Source: Pyrenopolyporus hunteri (lineage: Eukaryota; Ascomycota; Sordariomycetes; Xylariales; Hypoxylaceae). From it: a stretch of DNA of 64,000 nt. The notes under the pieces are model-generated. The model saw only the letters and a program-made list of their open reading frames with translations. It was not told where the DNA came from and made no database searches. The translations under genes were made by a program, and so were the position numbers. The stretch spans positions 62,001 through 126,000 of the forward strand of contig CADCXC010000013.1 in the NCBI GenBank assembly GCA_902806595.1, read 5' to 3'. Below, piece by piece: positions 55,415-64,000 of the stretch. Position 1 is the stretch's first letter. Every line of letters starts with the position of its first letter.

Positions 55415-57170
55415 ATGACTTCACGGGCTCTTTGCGGCGTTGCTTACGCTCACCGCAGCGGTCCGAGTTTGGGTTCGGCGCCGGGTCTTAGCGCCAGTTT
55501 GTCGTGCGGCGACCTAGCTATGGTGCGGGTTTCGGCGAATACGAGGCGGGTGTCGTCCGCGTGGCAGAGGTGTTTACATAGCTTGCGTACGACTTCGTCC
55601 GGGCGCTCGAGTATGACTTCACGCGGGTCTAGACACTGCTTGAAACACCGAGAACCGATGTGTTCAGGCCTCGGCCTCAGTCTGGCTAGAAGTCCCAGAA
55701 GGGCCCTGCGGCTCGTATCCGGGTGCACGAGACCTTTCTCACACACCGCGGGGTCTCTTGCGGAAGATGACGAGGCGAGGAAGAGAGGCCAGTACGTCGT
55801 CCCAGCTTGTCTCGTTCTCATTCCAATATTTAAGTTGGCGTCCCGCTCAACGTTTTCTCATCGACCGTGCGGCATCGCGCTCGCTATGTAGAATCCAAAC
55901 GCTTTCTCTCTCCGCCTCCACCCCTTCGTCTCTGTATCTTACTCTCACTCCACCCCTCGTTCCTGCGCCCCAACCTCCTTTTCTCTCCGTCTTGAAATGG
56001 ACGGAGCTATCACATCATGATACGTGTCAACTGACCTAACTCTAACATAGAGCTCCTTCCCAGAAGCAGCAGCATCAGTCTCAACCGCAGCCTCACTCGG
56101 CAGCAGCGTCAGAGCCACCCGCTACACCTGAAGCTACGGCTGCGGAACCTCGGGGCATCCGGAAGGTGATACCGGCACTGACGCAGCACGAGAACATCTA
56201 CACGGTGCCCAACATCCTGACGTTCTCGCGCCTCGCCGCCGCGCCCTTCATTGGTTACGCCATCCTCCATGATGCCCACACCTGGGCGCTGGGCCTCTTT
56301 GCCTACGCGGGATTCTCCGATCTGTTGGACGGCTGGATCGCCCGCCGCTGGAAGCTCCAGACCGTCGTCGGCAGCGTCGTCGACCCCATGGCGGATAAGA
56401 TTCTTATGACCGTCTTGACTGTGTCTCTAGCTTATAGGGGGGCCTTGCCTAGTGAGCTCTCCCCCCCCTATTTCCCCCTTTTCTCATTTATTGTCTCCTA
56501 CGGGACGCCACGTGGCTATTCCGAGCCCTCTATTATCAAATTCAATCCGGGGGCTACCTGGCGCTCATCGCGCCTCGGGATTCAAAAGGGGAAAAAAAGA
56601 AAGAAAAAAAGGAAACTCTTGCTAACGTACGGCCGATACAGCGTGGTTGGCCGTCATAATCCTCGGGCGCGACGTCGGCCTGGGTATCGCCGCTATATAC
56701 TACCGGTGGATATCCCTGCCGCCGCCGAAGACGTTCAGCCGCTACTGGGACTTCTCGCTGCCGTCGGCCGAGGTGCGGCCCACGACCATTAGCAAGTACA
56801 ACACGTTCTTGCAGCTGGGGCTCATGGGGGCTACGATGGTGACGCCCTTCGTAAGCGCGGACGTGGGAGGGTTTATGACGGCGTTTCAGTGAGTGTTATC
56901 TCTTTATGTTTTCTTTGCCTCTTTTACTTTTTTCCCTTTTCCATTTTCTTTCCCTATTTTCTCCGTCTTCCCCCCTTTTCCCTCCTTTCATCCCTTATTT
57001 TTCATCCTCCCTTTACGCCTGGTAGAAAACATGATATGCTATACGAGTCCTAACTCCGAGACAGATACCTGGTTGCCACCACGACCGTCTGGAGTGGTCT
57101 CAGCTACGTATTCAGCAAAGACGCCGTCAAGATCTTGTCTCAAAATAAAGACAAGATAAAGGACAAATAG
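55415..57170 (+). CDS. CRD1: cardiolipin synthase (CDP-alcohol phosphatidyltransferase)
   Basis: Crd1 condenses CDP-diacylglycerol with phosphatidylglycerol to make cardiolipin in the inner mitochondrial membrane. I join 55415-55791, 56051-56451, 56642-56888 and 57065-57170 (376 residues). The CDP-alcohol transferase motif is complete: D216-x2-D219-G-x2-A-R224-x8-G233-x3-D237-x3-D241 (FSDLLDGWIARRWK, VGSVVDPMADK). Family sequence starts at HENIYTVPNILTFSRLAAAP and ends with VATTTVWSGLSYVFSKDAV. The N-terminal exon is basic, rich in Arg and Ser and poor in acidic residues early on, fitting a mitochondrial presequence. It is joined by a 259-bp intron (GTACGT..ACATAG), and this exon is the least certain part. 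Introns 2 and 3 (190 and 176 bp) are long for this window and rich in pyrimidines or AAAG. Confidence 0.87.
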
Positions 57171-57770
57171 TGTGTCTGAGATTTCAGGCATCTTACGACA
57201 TTGATGTTTGGGATGCGGGAAATAATCTACGCTGGGTTTCTATCACCCAAGGCCCCAGAGGAGTTACTATAGACAGAGTAAAAAGTTTGGCTCCAAGCCT
57301 TATTCTCACATGGCTCGAGTCACGTACATCATAAAAGTTATTTCAGGCGAACAGGAAAATACACGGCATAGACGGATTGATATCTAATTGGCAGAGCATA
57401 ATAAGCCTTGGCATATAATCCCTAATTACACATCTTGCAATACCCGTGTTCACCTCACCCAAATAAGGGTGGTACCGCTAGAAATTCTAAAGAGCAAAAG
57501 GAGAAAGGATAGGGTGAGGGAAGCACGTGACGAAGTACCCAGTACATGCACGAAATCAGGTTAAAATAAGGTGAATCAATTTTCCGATGAAGAGACCCAC
57601 CGTGCTCTGGGGCTCAGCCGCACGGTCCACACCGCCTGCCGATTTAAGCCTTTTCTATCTTATCGCCGTCTCTTATCGAGAAATATTTGACCTCGAAAAG
57701 CGACGACGAGGCGAAACTGTCGAATTCACAAATCAGGGCTCGAAACCCGCCATTTCGTATAGCTACGAAC
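57171..57770. other. spacer with MTO1 promoter
   Basis: No gene was seen. A CACGTG box (57524-57529) lies about 245 bases upstream of the MTO1 start. An ATG at 57587 opens a long frame that overlaps MTO1 in another frame and is likely in the promoter or leader. Confidence 0.5.
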
Positions 57771-59958
57771 ATGAGGAAGGCTTGGAGACCTCGGGGGTTA
57801 AGCCGGCCCAGCTGTGCCATCCACAGACGGCCTCTCGCCTCGTTGGGTCTTCATCGGAGCGGCTTCGCCACCGTTGCTCCGGACACGAGGTCAGTTTGCG
57901 ATACAGCTCATTCTTGAACTTGCACCCGGGCATAGACTTATTTGAGATATCAGGCCATTTGACGTTATCGTTGTCGGTGGAGGTCATGCCGGAACCGAAG
58001 CATGTGCTGCGGCTGCTCGGTCGGGAGCGCGGACAGCCTTAATTACTCCCAAACTAGACAACCTCGGCGTCTGCTCGTGCAATCCCAGTTTTGGAGGCAT
58101 CGGAAAGGGGACGATAATTCGGGAGATCGATGCGCTAGATGGTGTTGCTGGCAGAATCATCGATAAGGCCGGCATTCAGTTCAAGGTCCTGAATCGGAGG
58201 AAAGGTCCGGCCGTGTGGGGGCCTCGAGCGCAGATCGACCGCGCCTTGTATAAAAAGTACATGCGCGAGGAGCTTCAGTCGTACCCTAATCTCTCCATAA
58301 TAACGGGCAGCGTTTCAGATATCGTCCTCGGCGAGAGCGCTGACCTGGCCGGCGGCCCGTCCAAGAGCAAGATCACAGGCGTGCGTCTCGAATCTGGTGA
58401 GGTGCTGCCGACCAGTTCCGTGATTATCACGACTGGAACCTTCCTAAGCGGAGAGATACATATCGGACTAGATGTCTATCCAGCCGGACGAATGGGCGAG
58501 AAGGCCACGTTTGGCCTGAGCAAATCGCTACGAGAGGCGGGATTTAAGCTTGGTAGGCTGAAGACGGGCACGCCGCCTCGATTACATAAGGCGAGCATCA
58601 ACTACGACATTCTAGATGTGCAGCGCGGAGACGATCCGCCGGAACCGTTTAGCTACCTAGACGACAGAGTCTCGGTCGAGGACCAGCTCCTCTGCTGGGC
58701 CTCCTATACGAACGACCGATCCCACGATATCATACGGGCCAACCTGGACAAGACGGTCCACATCCGCGAGACGGTGAGAGGCCCCCGCTACTGCCCGTCG
58801 CTGGAGTCCAAGGTCATCAAGTTCGGCCATAGGGAGAGGCACATCGTCTGGCTGGAGCCCGAGGGCTTCGACAGCGACCTCATCTACCCGAACGGCCTGT
58901 CCATGACGATCCCCGCCGAGGCCCAGGAGCAGGTGCTGCGGACCATCCGCGGGCTCGAGGACGTGCAGATGACGCAGGCGGGCTACGGCGTCGAGTACGA
59001 CTACGTGGACCCGCGCGGGCTCAAGTCGACCCTCGAGACGAAGGCCATCTCGGGGCTCTTCCTCGCGGGCCAGATCAACGGCACCACGGGCTACGAGGAG
59101 GCGGCGGGCCAGGGCGTCGTGGCGGGCATCAACGCGGGGCGCACGGCGCAGGGGCTTGAGCCCGTCTCCATCACGCGCGCCGACGGGTACATCGGCATCA
59201 TGATCGACGACCTGATCACCAAGGGCGTGTCGGAGCCGTACCGCATGTTCACGAGCCGCAGCGAGTACCGCATCAGCACGCGCGCCGACAACGCGGACCT
59301 GCGGCTGACGGCCAAGGGCCGCGCCTGGGGCGTCGTGACGGACGCGCGCTGGGCCCGGCACACGGACGAGAAGGCGCAGATGGACGACCTGACGCGCGCG
59401 CTGTCCCGCTGCTCGCTCAGCTCGTCGGCCTGGATCGCCGCCGGCTTCCCGAACCGCAACGACTCGCGCTACCGCAGCGCCCTCGACATGCTCGTGCTCC
59501 CCGGCGTCGCCCTCGAGAACCTGGTCGCCCAGGCCCCCGAGATCCTGGGCTTCAGCCCGCGCGTGCGCGCCCGCGTCGAGGTCGAGGCCCGCTACGCCCC
59601 CTACGTCAAGATGCAGGAGGCCGAGCGCGCCGCCTTCCTGCGCGACGAGGGCCTCCGGCTCTCCCCCGACCTGGACTACGACGCCGTGGTGGGGCTGAGC
59701 GTCCACGAGAGGACCGCGCTGAAGGAGGCTAGGCCCGAGAGCGTGGGCCAGGCGAGGCGTATCGAGGGCGTGACGCCCGCGGGATGCGTGCGGTTGCTGG
59801 CTTTCGCGCAGAGGAGGAGGGAGGCCGGAGGTGCGGAGACTGGAGCGGGAGCGGGAGCGGGAGCGGATTCGGCGGCGGCGGCGGCGGTGGCGGATATGGC
59901 GCCGCTGGGGGGTGAGGCAGATAGTTTGGATGCGGAGGCGCGGAGAGGGGACTTATAA
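57771..59958 (+). CDS. MTO1: mitochondrial tRNA 5-carboxymethylaminomethyl uridine modification protein MTO1 (GidA/MnmG family)
   Basis: MTO1 with MSS1 installs the wobble-uridine modification on mitochondrial tRNAs using FAD. I join 57771-57889 and 57954-59958 (707 residues) across a 64-bp intron (GTCAGT..ATCAG). Residues 1-40 are basic, with Arg, Ser and Leu, a likely mitochondrial presequence. The FAD-binding DVIVVGGGHAGTEA is at about 43-56. NPSFGGIGKG, GRLKTGTPPRL, GLFLAGQINGTTGYEEAAGQ, GYIGIMIDDLITKGVSEPYR and MFTSRSEYRISTRADNADLR are invariant family blocks. The C terminus adds about 60 residues of Gly/Ala-rich low complexity. GC content rises strongly in the second half, which gives a 349-codon open frame on the opposite strand, rejected. 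The gene is convergent with VPS45. Confidence 0.96.
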
Positions 59959-60687
59959 GGGCTGGTGAGAGGACTTGAGGAGAGTGTATATACGCCTGTA
60001 CGAGCTGTATTCATCTAAAGCGGTGCATGATAGGGGCGTTGAGGCTAGGGTTGTATGGGTATTAAAAACTCGCTTGATTTACTCAGAAAATCTACACATC
60101 TACGACGTTCTTTCCGGTGTCCTAGTTGATAGTTTCTAGCTCACGCCGCTCCGCCTCCGGAACTCCTTGGGTCGGTATCGTACTAATTGATGCTGGGAAT
60201 TGGAAGACTCGGCGAACTTTACCTCGCACCGAGACATTTACCCGGCTTGCCCAGCGGTTACAACGGCCGGCTGGGGTTACTACGTCGTCGACCGATGGCT
60301 TCGTCTGTAGGCGTCCGTGTCGCGCGGTTCACTGGACTGTCTAAGCCTGCCTGCAGCCCCAAGTTGAACTCGGGCGAGGGGGAAGCCAGCATACACTCAA
60401 TCAAGCGCGGAGATATCCGGTCGGTGATTGCGGGACTAGTCGACTCCCGTAGACTGCTATAATGCTGGTTCAGAGAACTTGCCCTTATAACCGTTTTCTA
60501 ATTTGGTTGGAATAGCGTTTTAACGCTCACCCCTAAAAAGGGGGAAAGGGGAATCGGCAGGAAAAGAGGAAATGGCAAAAATGGAAAAAAAAGGAGAATA
60601 GACATCAACCGCCCAAAGAGACAGAATAATGTCCTTTTTATACCAAAAAAAGCATAAGAGTAACAATAGTGTAATTAATTAACCTAT
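59959..60687. other. convergent spacer between MTO1 and VPS45
   Basis: No gene was seen. It holds the 3' ends of both genes, with A-rich stretches near 60590-60660. Confidence 0.55.
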
Positions 60688-62678
60688 CTACCGCCTCCCA
60701 AGCTCCTTCCTCAGCCGCCCCGCCGTCGACGTCGGCGGCGGCTCGGGCCACGAGGAGACGGCGTCGTCGACCTCCTCGAGGAACGTGGCGGCGTTGTGGA
60801 TGTTTGTGCCGCCTAGGACGACCCTGACGCCGGGGGACGAGGCGTTGATGCCGGCGACGCTCTTGGCCTCCTCGTACGTCGCGCCGCCGATAACGAACAC
60901 CACGATATCCTGCGGCTTGTCGCGCGTCGTGCCGCCCCCTTCCACGAACGGATACTGCTGCTCGCGTAGCCGCCCCTTGATCAGGCTCTGCAGCGTCGTC
61001 TCGAGCCGCGGCGAGTGCTGCGTGTACACGTTCTCGACGCCCTTGAGCCCCTTGATAGCCCGCGCCCCCGAGAAGATGCCCCCTGACTCGAAAATGTCCG
61101 CGATGCCGCCTGCTGCCTGGGACTGCTGCAGCGAGTGATGATAGGTCAGTAGTTTTGCCACCAGGTCCGCTTGCCGCGCGGGCACACCGCCAGCGGCTGA
61201 TAAGAGGTCTACTAGCATCGCTAGAGAATTAGAGGGGTGCTTTTCGTATCGTAGAGCGTACAGCGCCACGAGCCCGACCTTGTTCTCGGGTGTGACAGAC
61301 GGAGATTGTATTAGTCTCTGGACATTCTAGCATCTAGTTAGCTTTCATGTCTTCCGTTTTTGCTTGGATGAGAGGGAAGAGAAGAAGAAGAAGAAGAAGG
61401 AAAAGGAAAAGGAAAAGGAAAAGGAAAAGGAAAAGGAAAAGGAAAAGGAAAAGGAAAAGGAAAAGGAAAAGGAAAAGGAAAAGGAAAAGGAAAAGGAAAA
61501 GGAAAAGGAAAAGGAAAAAAAAGGAAAGAGTTGCTAACCCTCAAGTCGGTAGCGTGGTTATCGTTACACGCCAGGCTCTGCTCCACCTCGCTGACCTCGA
61601 GCAGATTCTCCGCGCCTACTCTTCGGCTCAGTTCCGATACCAGGGTAACATGCTTACTGACGTTCCCGGAGAGTTTCCTGAACTCCGGGTACTCCTCGAT
61701 AAATCGCTTCATATCCGTAATAGATTCGATGTTGGCGTTGTTCTTAGTTTTCGACTGGTATTGCTCCACGTAGTCCTTGATATTCCCGCCGAGATCGCCA
61801 AAGTTGAGGTACATGTTCTTCTTGAAGAATGGGTCTTGGTCTTGCGACAGGACGATCTCCTTAAGCTCTGGCCTAACGTCTGGCACGTCATCTAGACTGA
61901 CTCGTCCGTTGTGGATTCCTAGCAGTTGGTGGACCATGGCTTGATATGTCCACTGGTTGAGAAGAGGCGTGGCGGGGTCCTCTCTCCGGTCTAGGATGAG
62001 GAGTATAGGAGGCGTGTCGACTTTTCGGAAGTCGAATAATTGCTCATCCTGAGTGATGTGATATCGCACTTCTGTAGCTAGCTTCTTGGCTAGTAAGCTG
62101 TTTTTCTCATACCGGATGAGCGGCTTCTTCTTGAGCGATAGCAAGATCGCTATCAGCCCATCGGTTGTCCGCTGCAGGGCGTCGGGGTTCCACAAATCCG
62201 GGTTGCCGCTCCATATCCTCTGCTGCGGTAAAGTAAGGTTGAGGGAAAAGAGATCCGGGTTGATGACGATGTAATCGGCAAAGTGCTCCTGCACTTGCTT
62301 GACGACCTCGTGATCATCTGCTTCAGCTAGCCTTTCCAGCGACGACTTCTTGACGACATTGCTAAAATACAGGTAATATTCGCCATACTTGGGATCCCGT
62401 AGCTCATCGATAAGAAATTGGATAGAATCCGGAGATGGTCGGACGAAGCACAGACATCTGAGATGACGCATCTTCTCGCGGTTCTGGTTGTCCAGTCGGT
62501 CGGTGAGATAGACCTCGTGGTTGAGCAAAGATGACTGTGTAATGGCGGTAGAGACAATTGGGACGGTGTCTTTATCTAGGAGGAGTATCTTCATCTTTGC
62601 GGAGGGGGTTCCCGAAGCGCTGTCTCCGGCCGAGACCATCTTGGAGATGTAGCCGGAGACGGCCTGGACGACGTCCAT
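60688..62678 (-). CDS. VPS45: vacuolar protein sorting protein 45 (Sec1/Munc18 family)
   Basis: Vps45 is an SM protein that binds the syntaxin Tlg2 and drives Golgi-to-endosome vesicle fusion. I join 62678-61539 and 61326-60688 (592 residues; yeast 577). The 212-bp intron (GTTAGC, branch GCTAAC, acceptor CTAG) is phase 0 after DNHATDLR and resumes NVQRLIQSPSVTPENKVGL. The N terminus MDVVQAVSGYISKM and MKILLLDKDTVPIVSTAITQ are characteristic, as are LLILDRREDPATPLLNQWTY and QAMVHQLLGIHNGRV. The C-terminal part has IVVFVIGGATYEEAKSVAGI and VRVVLGGTNIHNAATFLEEV, the domain-3 signature of SM proteins. The intron carries a long hexamer repeat, listed separately. The gene is divergent from MMM1, 606 bp apart. 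Confidence 0.95.
61399..61516. repeat. hexamer microsatellite (GGAAAA)n, about 19 copies, inside the VPS45 intron
   Basis: About 118 bp of nearly perfect GGAAAA units on the plus strand read as TTTTCC in the VPS45 sense strand. It is flanked by a GAA run at 61380-61398. It occupies more than half of the intron. The unit of six keeps the reading frame if the intron is retained. Confidence 0.95.
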
Positions 62679-63284
62679 CTTAGTTGACGCAGTAAGATGA
62701 TGGACGATGTAGACAGTAGTCCCCGAAGCCGGATTTATAGCAAATGCGATTTCATATGGGGATCTGCCTAATGTTACTTATTATATAGTAACCAGACCAA
62801 GTAGTAGTTGTATAATGTCTGGCTGTCGCTCATAAATTGTGAGTAGTCAGTGGTTAATTGAGAGTTGTAATTGGTAAGTTGTAAGTGCTAAGTCGCAAGT
62901 TGCGAGCTGTATTCATTGGATGAGCGAGGAAGGTAGGCTCGAGCTGGCGATTGAAACTGGCCTGGACGATGGATCGTCACCGGGACAGGGGTCTAGAAGC
63001 TGAATGACGTTGAAGTACCCGATACACATCTCGCTTCATATCTGTAATAGTAAATACGTGTACCGGGTACCACGGTCGATAAGATAATGAATGCATAAGG
63101 CCTAAGCTTTAATGCAGGAAGCAGCACCTAGCAGCTTCTGAAAGATGTTGAAAAGTTCAAAGCTTCCACCTTCCTCCCACTTTAAATCTGGTGGCAATTG
63201 CTTCCTTTTTCTTTCTTTTTTTTCCTGGAGACGATTCAAATCTAAGTCCGCCTGGAGTTCGACAGCGGAAAGCCATAAGCCAAA
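62679..63284. promoter_or_regulatory. shared divergent promoter of VPS45 and MMM1
   Basis: The two start codons are 606 bp apart and transcribed away from each other, so both promoters lie here. A TTGTAAGTGCTAAGTCGCAAG-like run of short direct repeats (AGTTG and AAGT units) lies at about 62835-62905. No defined sites were identified. Confidence 0.5.
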
Positions 63285-64000
63285 ATGGCTACGGCTGCGG
63301 ACATGTGTCCGATGAAGCCCGAACCGACGTAAGTTCTATTTAACCTCTTCGTATTTTGTACTTACTCGACGATGGTACGATCCACAGCTAACTTACCGCC
63401 TGGGGCAACGACAACAACAGTTTATCCTTCACACAAGGTCTCATCGTCGGCCAGGTCTCCGTAGTGCTCCTCGTGGCCGCATTTATAAAATTCTTCATAT
63501 TCGGCGATGCTCCGTCACCCGAAGTAACGGCTACTATCCGAGCCGCCGAACGTCGGTCCAACACCCTCGCCCACCGACAATCCATCCTCACCCTACGATC
63601 AACGACGCCTACCACGGCGATAAGGCCGTCCCAGCAGCCGACCCTGAATAAGAAGAAGTCGAGCATACTGCGGAGTCCGCCTACGCTTACGATCGGGTCC
63701 ATACTCGACAAGACGTACTACAACGTCGACAGCCACCAGCCCGAATCGCTGGATTGGTTCAACGTGCTGATAGCGCAGACGATAGCGCAGTTCCGTAGCG
63801 ACGCCCAGCAGGATGACGCCATCCTGACGTCCCTGACCAAGGCCCTCAACGGCTCCTCGCGGCCGGACTTCCTCGACGAGATCAAGGTCACCGAGCTAAC
63901 CCTAGGCGAGGACTTCCCCATCTTCAGCAACTGCCGCATCATTCCCGTCGACGAGGACGGCCTAAGCCTGAACACGGGACCCGGCGGGGAGAAGCGCTTC
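63285..64000 (+). CDS. MMM1: maintenance of mitochondrial morphology protein 1, N-terminal part (runs off right edge)
   Basis: Mmm1 is the ER-anchored subunit of ERMES and moves lipids between ER and mitochondria through its SMP domain. I join 63285-63328 and 63421 to the edge (208 residues visible). The 92-bp intron has donor GTAAGT, a perfect CTAAC branch and acceptor CAACAG. The alternative AG right before CTAAC would meet an in-frame stop. Residues 1-20 are a short lumenal end, 21-43 the membrane helix (GLIVGQVSVVLLVAAFIKFF), then a Ser/Thr-rich linker of about 80 residues. The SMP domain starts near 124 (SLDWFNVLIAQTIAQFRSD) and continues with TELTLGEDFPIFSNCRIIPV. The rest of the SMP domain is outside the window. 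Confidence 0.93.

Noticed and set aside
55450..55821. 123-codon minus-strand frame opposite the CRD1 first exon
   Set aside because: The plus strand fits a mitochondrial presequence and splices in phase to cardiolipin synthase.
58657..59706. 349-codon open frame on the minus strand
   Set aside because: It is exactly antisense to the conserved MTO1 frame and results from its very high third-position GC. Its composition (Arg, Val, Gly, Ala, Leu) has no motif.
1..64000. CRISPR arrays, transposons with coding remnants, biosynthetic gene clusters
   Set aside because: No regular repeat-spacer pattern, reverse transcriptase, transposase, terminal repeats, PKS, NRPS or terpene enzyme sequence was recognised.

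Overview
The window is nuclear DNA of a filamentous ascomycete (Pezizomycotina). The proteins look most like Sordariomycetes, but I cannot place it more finely by reading alone. The evidence is the short introns (about 47-260 bp) with GTRNGT donors, CTAAC-like branch points and YAG acceptors; the fungal-specific families (Zn2Cys6 regulator, WOPR regulator, ERMES subunit MMM1, fungal CHY zinc finger); long pyrimidine-rich leaders; and polyQ, Ser/Thr-rich and RG-rich low-complexity tracts. I see no tRNA, rRNA, CRISPR array, intact transposon or biosynthetic cluster.

Layout. 1-1834: 5' part of NAD-specific glutamate dehydrogenase, running off the left edge. 1.8-8.4 kb: gene-poor spacer. 8.4-17.1 kb: kynureninase, a small secreted Pro/Gly/Ser-rich protein, a Cys-rich single-pass membrane protein, a 42-residue microprotein gene with a leader intron, and a CHY zinc-finger protein. 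17.4-20.9 kb: 20S proteasome alpha4 (with a 7-nt microexon) and a Zn2Cys6 transcription factor, both on the minus strand. 20.9-29.8 kb: the largest gene-poor spacer. 29.8-31.8 kb: an orphan locus that I could not resolve into clean exons. 34.1-37.1 kb: a CorA-type divalent cation transporter with a leader of about 0.9 kb that almost lacks ATG. 38.3-39.6 kb: SPC1 and RBX1/HRT1, convergent. 41.4-46.3 kb: a PNRC-motif (Edc1-like) protein and tyrosyl-DNA phosphodiesterase. 46.3-52.3 kb: gene-poor region upstream of a WOPR (Wor1/Ryp1/Sge1-type) master regulator at 52.3-54.0 kb. 55.4-64.0 kb: a dense run of mitochondrial and membrane-traffic genes: cardiolipin synthase, MTO1, VPS45, and divergently from VPS45 the 5' part of MMM1, running off the right edge.

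The genes do not form one pathway. CRD1 (cardiolipin), MTO1 (mitochondrial tRNA modification) and MMM1 (ER-mitochondria tether) lie within 9 kb and all concern mitochondria. RBX1 and the proteasome alpha4 subunit both belong to the ubiquitin-proteasome route. Kynureninase feeds de novo NAD synthesis. No spliced gene was found by a single long ORF; exon joins were chosen by reading phase, splice signals and conservation of family motifs. Every joined model keeps an open frame.

Most notable: (1) the CorA leader, with no minus-strand ATG for about 730 nt, one 4-codon uORF abutting a leader intron, and a TATA box; (2) a probable new 42-residue microprotein gene; (3) a 7-nt microexon in the proteasome gene and a 5-nt start exon in the CHY gene; (4) a (TTTTCC)n intron in VPS45 whose retention stays in frame through a Phe-Pro repeat; (5) orphan or decaying loci near 30-31.8 kb and 47.5-47.9 kb; (6) dispersed palindromic TAGGTACCTA arrays in the spacers.
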